Translations under genes and position numbers: made by a program
Shown: in pieces, positions 12,970 through 23,600 of the stretch
Layout: every line of letters begins with the position of its first letter
How positions within the stretch are numbered: the first letter of the stretch is position 1
NCBI GenBank assembly: GCA_008802785.1
Contig: VUYT01000030.1
Location: forward strand, 62,001 to 126,000
Length of the DNA stretch: 64,000 bases
Source: Symmetrospora coprosmae
Taxonomy: Eukaryota; Basidiomycota; Cystobasidiomycetes; Symmetrosporaceae
Direction of reading: 5' to 3'
The notes under the pieces: generated by a model
Databases searched by the model: none
What the model saw: only the letters and a program-made list of their open reading frames with translations
What the model was told of the DNA's origin: nothing

Positions 12970-13401
12970 ATGGCGCACATACAGGCTCTCTCCGTCAAGA
13001 ACATTCGCTCGCTCGTGCCCCTCCTTGACCGGGTCCTGGTCCAGCGCGCAAAGCAAGAGACGGTGAGTGGCGCTGTCCTGAGCTCGATGTGCCTGTCGGG
13101 GCGTTCGGCAGTCGCACCACTCGGAACCTGTCACCTGACACGCTGCACTTGTCCGCACGCTCTTTAGAAAACCGCATCAGGCATCTTCCTTCCTGGCGCC
13201 GCCGACAAGACGCTTCCCGAGGCCACGGTCATCGCTGTTGGCCCCGGTGCGCGCGACATCAACGGCAAGCTGCTCGAAGTGAGCGTCAAGGCCGGCGACA
13301 AGGTCCTCCTGCCAGGCTTTGGCGGACAGTCCGTCAAGGTCGGCGACGAGGAGTACCACCTCTTCCGGGATGCGGAGATCCTCGCAAAGATCGAAGGTTG
13401 A
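12970..13401 (+). CDS. HSP10: Mitochondrial co-chaperonin Hsp10 (GroES family)
   Basis: Heptameric lid of Hsp60 in the mitochondrial matrix. Two exons, 12970-13062 and 13168-13401, join at GT..AG to give a protein of about 108 residues, the normal length. It reads NIRSLVPLLDRVLVQRAK, then KTASGIFLPGAADKTLPEAT, VIAVGPGARDINGKLLEVSV, KAGDKVLLPGFGGQSVKVGD and EEYHLFRDAEILAKIEG. The mobile-loop segment (KTASGIFLPG) and the GDKVLLP core are typical. The start at 12970 is chosen because it gives the usual short N-terminus; upstream in-frame residues do not look like Hsp10. It is head to head with HSP60, its functional partner. Confidence 0.96.
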
Positions 13402-14138
13402 GCATGTCGACTTCCACGAGGATGAAGGAAGGGCTAGAAGGAATAGGCAACGGGCCTGGAGCAGGTAGTCAGAAGATTCGTGCTGCAAAGCAATAAGTGG
13501 GTTGCGCTCAGCCTCTCTGCGCGCAGCTAGCCTCACGAAGTCGCCTGACGATTCGCTGACACCTGCTGCCGCGCTGCCAGACCCCTCTCTTTCGCACACG
13601 ATGTACAAAATAGCAAAAACGCGGTCGTTCTGCCTATTGGTATCCTGCAGCGAAGCACGAAAGCTCCGCGGAATGCCCGTGAGACTGACTCTCGCCGCGA
13701 CCTGCCAACGCGTCAGTCCCCGTGAGCCTGGCAGTACGGCATGACAGACAAGTGTGCGCATCCGATTAGGCAGCGACAGCATGCCTCAGGGGCGAAAGGC
13801 GCTCTGAGCGAGCTTAAAGGAGGCACGGTGTTCTGGTGCAGGCAGTCCTGTCTGCGCTTCCTGATCGCACAGATTTGCAGCTTGTTCCATGGGATTGGCT
13901 TTGACTGCCACTACTACATTACAGGCGCATGGGTACCGGTTAGTGGCTGCGCGAACGGTACCGCTCTTACCTGACGGTCGCTCTCACCAACCGCTGCCCC
14001 GTTGCGGAAGAGCGAGCACTGATCACACAGTCCATCTGGCTTCTCCAAGCCCTCTTTCCTTGCACTCGCTACCGTAAGCATATGTCCACAGCGCCGCGTG
14101 ATGCTGTCGTACTCATCCGACTGTCCATCCGTGGTGCC
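13402..14138. other. Convergent spacer between HSP10 and the MAPEG gene
   Basis: About 740 bases between two gene 3' ends. It contains open frames on both strands, but none shows a recognisable protein, a sensible start with splice sites, or amino-acid composition like the neighbours. I see no RNA gene or repeat. Confidence 0.35.
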
Positions 14139-15267
14139 TCACAAAGACAAAAAAGTCTGCAAGCGTGCAAGTGGATGGCAAGCATGTCAGATGTCCACCA
14201 GGCCGAGGTGCCTAGCCGGATCCAGCAGGGCTCACCCTGAGCGAATCTGCGCCGAGCGCAAAGTTGTACATGGAGAAGCCGAGGTTTACGGGGAAGAGCG
14301 TGGTAAGGAAGCCAAAGAGGCGGCCACCCTGGAAGGCGTGCTGCATACGAGGATATCATCAGTAATCAGTTGAGGAAGGCGATCGCGTCAGTGCCAGCGG
14401 TCGGACGAACCTTTCCCTTCAAGCCGAGCTCCTGTATCGGTAAAATGCGCGAGAAGCGCCAAGTTAGCGAAGTATTGTACGCTCATTACCAGAACGCTGC
14501 GAGCTCAACCAGCGGGAACCACATACGACGTGGGCCTGCGAGGAGCGCACAGCAAGGCAAGAATGCGCAAACATCAGTCGCTGCCGATGTCTGCTAGTAG
14601 ACAACGCCTTACCACGCGAGCTGTGAACAAGAGGGCCAGGCCGGAATGGATAACCCAGGTCTGCAAGCAGTACGTTTCAGCATCTTGCGCATGCTTCGCT
14701 TAAAGACGGGCACGGCTAACCGGGGCGCCATTTATCTCGGACAGAGCAATGAGAATGAGCGATAGTGGGACGTTCTCTGCGAAGTTACCCTGTGCCCGGA
14801 CGGCACTGGCACCAGGTAGGGTTGAGTTGGTCAGCTGGTCGAGGTGGCGGCGCATCGACACGAGCGCCCACATGTGCAGATGTTTCTCGGCCGCTTTGAT
14901 CTTCTCTGGGTCATCGAGCTGCTTCTTCCTGCCATTGCAACAGTTTGCCCGACTCAGCCCCGGCTATTTGCGCCATGCGCGATGCTTGCCGCATTTCGCT
15001 GATATGGCGCGCACCCGAACGCTCCAGACGGCGCTTTGACGACGTGCTCGCTCGAGTCGCCAATCATGTATCCTGTCTGCACGCGGTACTTTGCGACCTG
15101 CATGTTCAGATAGGTATAGTACCCGGCGAAGAAGGGTGACCAGACGAGTAGGGCGCTGGCAAGAGGGAGGCAGCGGAAGATCAGCAATCCACGCGCCGAG
15201 CGACAAGCGACACATTGTGGTGCAATGAGAGGTGTGTATGCGCGACGGACGGCGTGATGGTAAACAT
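14139..15267 (-). CDS. MAPEG-family membrane protein
   Basis: Small multi-pass membrane protein of the MAPEG superfamily (membrane-associated proteins in eicosanoid and glutathione metabolism), whose fungal members are mostly uncharacterised. The strongest evidence is the motif RAQGNFAENVPLSLILIALS encoded near 14745-14810, followed by VIHSGLALLFTARV and QGGRLFGFLTTLFPVNLGFS. The first membrane segment reads ALLVWSPFFAGYYTYLNMQV, then AKYRVQTGYMIGDSS. The last exon after a GT..AG intron gives a short tail and TGA at 14139-14141. The 5' end is unclear. The ATG at 15267 opens MFTITPSVAHTHLSL but is not in frame with the following conserved segment unless an intron is removed (for example GTCCGT..TTGCCAG) or the sequence contains a frameshift. 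Confidence 0.75.
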
Positions 15268-15966
15268 GGCTGGCATATCGGCGAGTCTTGCTGTACTGTA
15301 CGGTGCGGGGCGAGGCAGATCGCGATCTCCCTCCGGCGAGTCTTTGCAGAAGAGTAGTCGAGGAGCACGGTCAGAAGCAGAGAGAGGAGCAGTGGGCGCT
15401 GTCGAGTCCTCGCGTATCGCTGGAGCAGATGGGGCTGCCGTTCCACGCCGTCTCTCGGTGCGGCAGAATCAATTCTTCGAGGGTCGAGGGCCGCGCTACA
15501 CCTCAACGAGCCGCGGTTATTGAGACCAATGCCGCCCGCCAAAGCATCGCAGGGCAGGGCATGGCAGAGCACAGGCCGCACGAGGATTGGGCGGTCCTCG
15601 GTGGATCAAGCCTGGTATGGGCCGCCTCGGACGTGGGCACTACAGCGGTAAGAGCTGTCACAGCGGCCTGTGACGCGTGATGCCACGGCTGGACGCATCC
15701 GGACCGCTGTTCTGGGGTCAGCGGCCGCAGCAGCAGCAGCAGCCTAGGCAAGAGGGGCGACGGCCGATATGACACGTATTGCAGCTGTGGCTTTCTGTTC
15801 CTTCCTGTTCCGTAGCAGTGAGCATGCTGTGGGTCGCAGGACGAAGGGCGCCGCTGCCGCTGCCGCTGCCGCTGCACACGGGCCCGGTCAACTGCATAGG
15901 GACCCGAGCGCCCCTCCCTGCTCTTTTTCGACCGACTCCATCTCAAACAGCACGCACGCATCCACC
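15268..15966. other. Divergent promoter region, MAPEG gene and mitochondrial S10
   Basis: About 700 bases between the two divergent starts. A short microsatellite-like CAGCAG run lies near 15727-15744 and CCGCTG repeats near 15853-15873. No convincing coding exon or RNA gene was seen. Confidence 0.4.
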
Positions 15967-17198
15967 ATGGCTGCATCAGCTGTTCCTCGCCGACTTCTCC
16001 ACCGCTCACTGGCGAATGCCCCGTCCTCCTCTGCCGCCGCAGGGCCGTCGTGCACTCGCGCCCGGCTTCACACGTCCACGGCGCTCAGGAAGAAGGACGA
16101 GCAGGATGGGCCAACAGCCAGTCCGGCAAAAGCAAAGACAGCAGCAAAGTCTGGTCTAGAGTGAGTCAGAAGCTTTCATGCCAGGTGTGAGGCCACCTGC
16201 GCTTGTCCTGTCGCCCCAGGCCTCGGCATTGGCCGCTTGTCCAGCTCGACCGAAAAAGCCCGGACGAGCTGACTGCTTCTTCGCTGTGTCATTGCAGCCT
16301 ATGGGGGTCTGCACCCAGCCCCCGCAGCAGTGGTGCACCATCATCACCAGCAAAGAGCAGCGAAGCGGATGTGAGCGCTGCCTCAACGTCGGCCCAGGCC
16401 GCCTCGAAGCGGCCTGGCAAGCAGCCAAAGAAGAAGCCAGCTTCGACCGATGCAGCCACGCCAGTCACACCCACTCCTGCCACAGAGGCAGCTGGTTCCG
16501 CGTCGATCAGCAGCACCTCATCGTCCCTTCAACCCATCCGCACTTTCGCCGACCTGCAGGCGCAACAGCGGCGAGTGCAGGAGCGTCTTCCCGGCCTCCC
16601 GTCATTCTCGATGGAGAACCCGCCCTCGCTGCCCTTTACGCACCGCGAGCTCGTGTGCCAGGTCGTCATGCATGCCTACGCAGCCGACCTCCAGAACCTC
16701 ACCTTCTTCAGCCTGTTCTGCCAGCATGCTGCGTACGCCTTTGGGCTGCCCTACGCTCGCCCGGCGCCGCTGCCCACAAAGACGTCGCTGCGCACCGTGC
16801 CGCGCTCGCCCTTTGTGCACAAGCCTTCGCAGGAGAACTTTGTGCGCAAGGAGCACCGCAGGGAGATGCGCATCTACGACGCCGACGCCGAGGTCGTCGC
16901 GCAGTGGCTTCAGTACATCCAGGAGAACAGCATGAGCGGGGTCGGCCTGAAAGTCAAGCTCTTCCAGCGTCACGAGGTCGGGTTCGGGGCAAAGATGATT
17001 GAAGGGTCAGCGGCAGAAGGAGGAGCTGGTTCGCTCGGCGGCGGTGGGAAGAGTCAGGATGAGAAGGTCAGGGAGCTGGCAGAAGACCTGCTCAAGAGCG
17101 GCTTCGGTAGTGCGGGCGAGGCCGCAGCAGACGGCAGCAGTAACAGCAGTAGCAACGTGAGCGAGTCTTCGGCGGCTCAAGCGAGTTCTGCAGCGTAG
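15967..17198 (+). CDS. RSM10: Mitochondrial small-subunit ribosomal protein S10 (uS10m)
   Basis: Component of the mitochondrial 37S ribosomal subunit. Exon 1 (15967-16160) encodes a basic, Ser/Ala-rich presequence starting MAASAVPRRLLHRSLANAPS. A GT..AG intron of 137 bases then leads to exon 2 (16298-17198), in phase. The S10 domain is recognised by LQNLTFFSLFCQHAAYAFGL, PLPTKTSLRTVPRSPFVHK, QENFVRKEHRREMRIYDAD and VVAQWLQYIQENSMSGVGLK. The Pro-rich linker before the domain and a Gly/Ser/Ala tail after it are longer than in yeast Rsm10. It is followed at 142 bases by ACL4, on the same strand; both work in ribosome production. Confidence 0.9.
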
Positions 17199-17340
17199 TA
17201 GTGGGTCTACACAAAGTGTTACGTCTCGCGTGCAAAGCCGTGTCGAACAAGCAGTCTATCCGAGTCGCAGTCACGTTTGGCCAATTTTCCCTGCGAGCTG
17301 CAGCTCGCGCTCTCGCCAACACGGACTGCATTGCTTCAGT

Positions 17341-18886
17341 ATGGCTCGCACGAAGAAGCAGAGCAGCGCCAAAGCTGCCACGAAACAGAGCATTGCCGAC
17401 GTTGCTGCGCCTGCTGCATCTACGCCGGCTGCAGACCCAGCCGCACCTGCCTCCGCAGCGTCATCTTCTTCTTCAGCCACCGCAGCTGACCCGCCCGCAA
17501 AGAGCAACGGCAGCGGTAGCACGTACAGTGCGACCGAGCTGCTCGACAAGGCAGAGGCTATCCTCGACGAGAGCGGGGAGGTCGAGCTGGCTGCCAAGTT
17601 TGCAGAGCGCGCAAGGGCGCAATGCGCGACGGACGAGGAGAGGGCAAGATGCAGCGAGGTCATGGGGATGTGCTGCCTGGAGAATGGCGAGGAGGAGCAG
17701 GCCAAGCAAGTGCGTCGTCTCCGAGGTATCTGAACCCGCGACCTATCTACACAGCCTCCTGACGTGCTTCCTCCTCCATCTTCGCTTTCCGCCTACGATT
17801 TGCAGCTCTTCGAGTCGTGTCGAGCCACGTCGTCGACTGCTCTCTTGTACCTTGCACAGCTTGCGGACTCTCCACAGGAGGCGATAGCCAACTTTAAGGC
17901 TGCTGTCGACCTCTTGTCGACCAAGGTGGACCTCACGGGAGGGTCGGGAGCACTGGGCAAGGACAGGGCATGGTCGCCGCAGGAGCGCGAGATCCGGGTG
18001 CAGATCTCTCGCGCACTCGTCGGGATGACGGAGCTCTACCTCACGGACTTGTGGTGAGTCCGTCCATGCCCAATCCGGTTCAGCCGGAGGCATTCCCAGT
18101 CTGAATGCGAGACCCTGCCGCGCTCGAACAGCATGGAAGCGGATGCAGAAGCACGGTGCACGGAATACCTCGATCTCGCTCTCCGCGTCGACGCCGGCGC
18201 CGACATTAATCCCGAGATTTACATTACCCTAGCGAGCGTGCGGCTATCGCAATGCCGCCCGGAAGACGCGCTCGGGTTCCTCACGCGCTCGTTCAGCATC
18301 TGGAAGGACGAGCCGCCGACATCCCCTTCCATCCCGACATTCGTTGCGCGGCTCAACCTGGCACGCCTGTTTGTCGAGTGCGAGGCATACGCAGAGGCCA
18401 TCGAGGTGCTCGAAGGGCTGGAGGACGAAGACGACGAGGAGTTTGAGGTGCTCTACCTCCTCGGTCTTGCCAACTGGCTCATAGGGGAGAAGGCGACAGA
18501 GGAGGCCGAGCGGAGAGAGGCGTACATTGATTCGAGAGAGGTGCTGGAGCGCTTCCTGCAGGTGAGTGACTGTACGGGTCTCATAGAGCGTGCTTGTGGC
18601 GGTTCTGGGCTGACTGCCTTCTGGCGTACGCGACTTGCAGATACAGCAGCGCAAACCGAAAGAGTGCGATCGGGACATGGCGGCGCAGGTGAAGGAGCTG
18701 GTCGCTACGCTGGAGAAGACCAAAAAGATCACGATGAAGGACGTAGAGGAGCAGGCCGCGCGGATGGCAGAGGCGGAAGCAGCGGGCCTGTCAGCGAAGG
18801 GTGGGACTGGCGTTGCGGACGAGGATGGGTGGGAAGACGAGGACGGTGATGACGGTGATGACGATGATGACGAGATGCAGAGCTAG
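17341..18886 (+). CDS. ACL4: Acl4-like TPR protein, assembly chaperone of ribosomal protein L4
   Basis: TPR-repeat protein that in yeast captures newly made Rpl4 and escorts it to pre-60S particles. It begins MARTKKQSSAKAATKQ, has an Ala/Ser-rich stretch, then helical TPR-type segments: YSATELLDKAEAILDESGEV, FAERARAQCATDEERARCSE, ATSSTALLYLAQLADSPQEA, ISRALVGMTELYLTDL, YLDLALRVDAGADINPEIYI and FVARLNLARLFVECEAYAEA. The C-terminus is strongly acidic (DGWEDEDGDDGDDDDDE), as expected for a chaperone of a very basic protein. Three introns are needed, near 17709-17807, 18055-18132 and 18561-18639. Family identity rests on fold pattern, acidic tail and length rather than on a unique motif. Confidence 0.75.
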
Positions 18887-19090
18887 ATGCCATTCTTCAG
18901 CCTAGCGGTGTTGTATGCAGTTTTCAGGGCAAACGCTTGCAACTTAGGCTTTTGCCACTCACTCCCAGGGGCTTCCTGAAATTCGTGTCTGTCTCCTCTG
19001 TCAGTCCTGCAGCCACGAGGATATAGAGAGAGAGCAACGCGAGCCCTGGCTAGCTCGTACGCGCACATCATCAACGGCCCAGTCGACACC

Positions 19091-19608
19091 ATGGTGAACT
19101 ACTGTGCGTAGTCGGTGCTCCCTGGAGGGCTCCCGCTTCCAGACTGACAGGCGTGAGACTCGCTCAGACGACGAGGTCGAGATCGAGGACATGGTCTGGG
19201 ATGAAGCAGCACAGGTGTACCACTATCCATGCCCGTGCGGTGACAGGTTCGAGATCACAAGGGTGGGTGGTCCGCGTCACATCAGGCTCCATTCAGGCAT
19301 GCAGATTGCTGACCTTTCGCGCGGATGCATGACAGCCCCAGCTCGGTCAGGGCTACGACGTCGGGCAGTGTCCCAGCTGCTCTCTGCTCATTCGCATCAT
19401 CTTTGATCAGGTGGGTGCTTCTGCTGCAGCACAAGCGACCGGTGTGCAAGGGACTGACTGGCCGGCTGGACGCTACTTGCGCGCCCTTTGTACACAGATG
19501 GACTTCGAGCAATACGCCGAGGGTGAAGAAGATGGCAACGCTGCCGACAGCAACAAGCCGGAAGCTATCGACACCAGCGGTCCTGCGGCAGTCGCAGTGG
19601 CCGCCTGA
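19091..19608 (+). CDS. DPH3: Dph3, CSL zinc-finger protein of diphthamide synthesis
   Basis: Small electron carrier for Dph1-Dph2 in the first step of diphthamide formation on eEF2, and Elongator partner (Kti11 in yeast). Four exons join as [55 protein letters not shown] and [11 protein letters not shown]. The four zinc ligands are visible as CPC and CPSC, and the DEVEIEDM opening is diagnostic. Exon 1 is only 13 coding bases (ATGGTGAACTACT) before a GTGCGT donor, so it is easily missed. The Ala/Asn/Ser tail after the DFEQYAE segment extends a little beyond the roughly 80-residue yeast protein. It is downstream of ACL4, on the same strand, by about 200 bases. Confidence 0.95.
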
Positions 19609-20690
19609 GCGGTTCTCAGGTGCGCTCGCCTACCGAGCAGCTTCTCTGGGCCTCCTGCTGGATGCGGCCGGGTGGACTGCCCAACATCCGCTGCCGTCAA
19701 CGGATTCTATGCCACCTCACAGTATTTTCACTGGCATCTCGCCCGCCATACCAAAGGAGGTCCTTCTGCGGCATCCCGAAAACCCTTGGACCGGAGCGCT
19801 GGTCGAGCTTGTCGAGCGGAGCTCACTGCGACATGCTGTATAGCTTGCGCACACTGCGCTCTGTGCTCATCACCAGCGCCCTCCTCCATATGCTAGAGCT
19901 GGCCCGCCAACGGCGCTGCGAATCTGGCAAGGTCCTGCGAAAGGAAAGAGGGAAAGGCCCGTCAGCTTGTTCGGGGCGGCCGCCATAGGAGAAGTGGATA
20001 CGTAAGGCCTTCTAGAAGCATTAGCAAAGGCAGAGCACACCACGCCACGGCGGCAACGAAGCGGACGCAACCTCTTGCCATGGCGTCGTCTCTCCAGGTT
20101 CTCGAGGGCTCTGGTCGGATTTTAAACGCGAAGGAGGCCTCCATCGTAGCATGCCGGGAGTCCCCGAGTTCGCGTGAAGAGCTAGCTAGACTCTGCAAGG
20201 CGTAGTCAGGCAGCGACGCACGTTGTGTCCCTCCAGCCAGTCTGGCCCTACGCTATGGCACCGCGACTCTCGCGACTTTGGGTGCTTCGCGCAACCCGCA
20301 TCTCTGTATCTGAAAGGTGCTGTGGCCTCGAGCCATGTCTTATTGTTGTTCCATGGCCCTGTTCGCGCAAAGTGTCCTTGACGACCCTTTCCCAGTGCCC
20401 GCGCCTCTCTGGCTGCCACCAACCTACATAGACCGCCGCTGCACCCAGGCACGCGGGAGATGACGCAGAGGGATGGTAGCGGTGCATGGGAGGGCGGAGG
20501 AGGAGGAGGAGGAGGCCATCAGGGTGCAAGCAGCAGCAGAGGAAGAACTGCAAGTGGAAGTGGTCAGCAAGGTGCGGCTAGGCACCTGTTCCTGTTGCTG
20601 CAGGAGAGCGTGCTGAGGCTGACGCACACTTACGGGCACGCGCATCCTCCTCGCATGGCAACGCGCTGAACGCTTGCAGCAGATACGCCC
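19609..20690. other. Long gap between DPH3 and UBP2; no confident gene
   Basis: About 1.1 kb. On the minus strand near 19934-20100 there is a short frame (RRPYVSTSPMAAAPNKLTG) followed by a good branch point and acceptor (CTGACGGGCC..TTTCGCAG) and a short exon ending in TAG. A second minus frame near 20250-20530 reads ACLGAAAVYVGWWQPE. Neither resembles a family I know. On the plus strand near 20460-20669 a Gly/Ser-rich frame may be UBP2 leader sequence. The rest looks like flanking DNA. Confidence 0.3.
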
Positions 20691-23600
20691 ATGGACAGGG
20701 TGCGCAGTGCGGCAGTAGCAGCAGCGTCGTCGTCGTCGTCTGCTATGCCTGCGCAGAACTTTTACGGTGGAGGAAGCGCAGCCAACGCTGGTCCCAACGC
20801 CCTCGCCGGCAGACTGCTGCAGCCTGTGCAGAACGTCTACAGCAGGAGCAGCAACGGAGACAGCAGGAAGGCGACCACCGAGAGCTCGGCCAGCGTCAAC
20901 AAGCCCTCTTCTGCTGTCACGGGCATCAACCTCGACGACGACGACGCCATCCCGACATCTCCAGAGACCAGCAACGCCGCGGATGAAGTCATGATTGAGG
21001 ACGTGCGCGACGAGACAGAGCCCGGCTCGCCGCCCAGATACGAACTAGAGACGCTCAGCGCACCGGGCCTGCCGGACGTCAATATGCTCGACATCACGGG
21101 GCAAGGCCAGCTCGTCGCCTCTCTCCTCGGCAATTCGAGGCATCCTGCCTTTGCCTGTGGGCACGGCTTTCGACCCTGGCACGACCCCATCGCATACACG
21201 CGTGGACTGCTCGAGTACGACGTCAACGAAAACTTTGTGTGCCAGAGCAACCCGCCAAGGGCCGAACAGCCCCAACAGGCTCAACCGCAGACTGTGCCGG
21301 CTGCCGCACCAGTATCTGCAACACCTGTGGCTCCAGCTGGAGCTGGAGCTACACCTCAGACACCCCAGTCACTGCCGCAGTCACTGACACAAGAGTCGGC
21401 GCCTGGAAGCTACCCCACCCCACAACCTCCGAAGGCCTTCAGCTACTCGCAGGCCGCGACGGCCCGGCTGCCTCCACTTCCAGCCGTTGCCACACATGCC
21501 CCGGCAGTCGCGCCCAAGTCTGCAGCAGACGCACCTGCCGCAGCTCCTGTCCGACCGAGGCTCAACCCGGAGCTGCTGCACAAGGCCCGACCCCACCCTC
21601 ATGCATTCTATAATGTCCAAAGTCACGCGTGGACGATCGTGACCCCTTTCCCGCCTCTCAACCTAGCAGACCGCACCATCTTCGAAAAGCCAAAGTACAA
21701 GGCACACCAAGCCGACACCAGGTGCTCTGGCCATGTGCCAGGCTTGGCTCGCGTGGCAGACTCGCTCCCGAGCGAGGCGCACCACTACGTATGGATGCCA
21801 CACCAGGTCGACCCGCGATATATACTGCGGCCATCTCAGGTGAACGTTGGCCCATCGTACCCCGGCGATCCGCCGGAGCTCGGAGGACCCTCGTCACTGC
21901 CCCTGCCGGATCCCGCCGCACTTCAGTCCCAGCAGGATCGAGGCAATCGTGCGCTATGGGGCTTCTTCTTGTGCTCCGGGTGCAACCAAGCCGTCACTGT
22001 CAGTCCACAGGATTACGTGCCGTCAGTCGTAGGGCGCGAGCTGTGCGAAAGCTTCGCCAAAGCACGAGCCCAGGAAACGCAGGACAGCAAGGACATTGCG
22101 GTGCGGGACGCTGTCGACTACATCTGGAAGTGAGTCATGGCGCGGTGGGCAAAGATGTGATTTGAGCCATGCTGAAAGCGCGTTATCCCATCTGTCAGAG
22201 TCCTTCGCAACATTCTATACAGGAACGAGCTCGCCGCTATTCCCCAGACAGGCACCACATTCGTCAAGCGACTAGGTACCTCCAAGTTCGGGATTGAAAT
22301 CTTCAGGCGGCTAGGTTTCCGCTCGGAGCATAGTCCGGCAGAGCAGAAGCAGCTGCTCAAACCGCCATACCTGAATACGCAGACCATCCTTTACCTGCAG
22401 CGAGCTTTCCTCGAGATATCGCTGTGGAGCGCTAGCCTGTGGCTTGCACACCCGGGACCGGCTAGGCCACCAACCTACATCCCATCGCAGAATGCAACGG
22501 ACCTCTTCCGCTTCGATGTCACTTTCCAGCAGCGCCTCGCCAGATTCTTCGGTCAGGACAGGGATGCGAGATACACGCCCAGTGCCGACGCCTTCATCAG
22601 CTCTGGAGTCGGCGAGTCTGCGCCCTTCCTGGTCTTGGGAGTTGTCCCGGAGACTGCGGACCGCTTGGTGGCGTTCAGCTACCAAAGTCAGATCCGCACA
22701 GATTGGGCAAGAATGCCCTTTTACTTTGACGCTCTGCGAGAGATCAGCGCGCTGCGTGGAAACTCAGAGGACCTCGAGCTCATGATTGCAATGGAGCAGA
22801 GCGCAGGCCGGATGGGCTGGGAGAACATTAGAGCTGCCATCGAAAAGATGGGAGGCAAGCTACAGGTGGAAGGCAAAGACCCCGAATTCTGTGGCCGGCT
22901 CAATTACGCGCCCGTCACGGATGAGTACGTCATTCAACAGCTCAATCTGGCAAAGAGCAGAATCATCGAGACGGACGGGACTGCAGATGATATGAAGGAA
23001 TTGCGTGCGGCCGCAGAATCCCTACAAAAGGTGTGCCTGTCGGACATGCTGAGCGTCTGCATCATGACCGCTTTCGAGACCGAGGTCACCTTCACCCTGG
23101 ACGAAGCGTACAAGCAATGTGGCATCACGGCAGACACGGATGATACAATGCTGTGCACGGCTGCTTCCGTCTATGTGAGTTTGCGAAACGCTGCGTGAGG
23201 ACCTGCCGGGTTGAAGCTGATTAAGCAGCGTCATTGCGGTCCTCTTCAGCTCCCAGAAGCAACGCCAACGCAGCACAAGAAGATCATCGCAGCTCTGCGA
23301 GTCATCGCCAAAGCCAGGAACAGCAATGCACTCCGATTGTTTATCGAGAAAGGGACGATACCGGGCGAGATGCCAATGCAGGAAGAAGAGCAGAAAGCGA
23401 GTCTCGACCGTCCGGCTGGTCTCGAAAACATTGGCAACACGTGCTACCTCAACAGTCTGCTGCAGTACTTCTTCACCATCAAGGAGCTGCGCGAAGTGAT
23501 ACTGGACTATGCTCAGTACCAGGAAGGGGAAGTGACGGAAGAGCTGTTACAGCGAAAGCGGGTCGGAGGGCGGCAGGTCACGAGAAGGGAGATTGAGCGG

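Noticed and set aside
12970-13062. Longer Hsp10 N-terminus starting at 12664
   Set aside because: The frame is open upstream, but the residues (Arg/Pro/His-rich) do not resemble Hsp10, and mitochondrial Hsp10 normally lacks a cleaved leader.
13402-14138. Open frames on both strands in the HSP10-MAPEG gap
   Set aside because: No protein similarity, no consistent splice sites, and composition unlike neighbouring exons.
20248-20553. Minus-strand frame with ACLGAAAVYVGWWQPE, like a small membrane protein
   Set aside because: No clear ATG start or family match, and the rest of the frame is low-complexity Arg/Ser.
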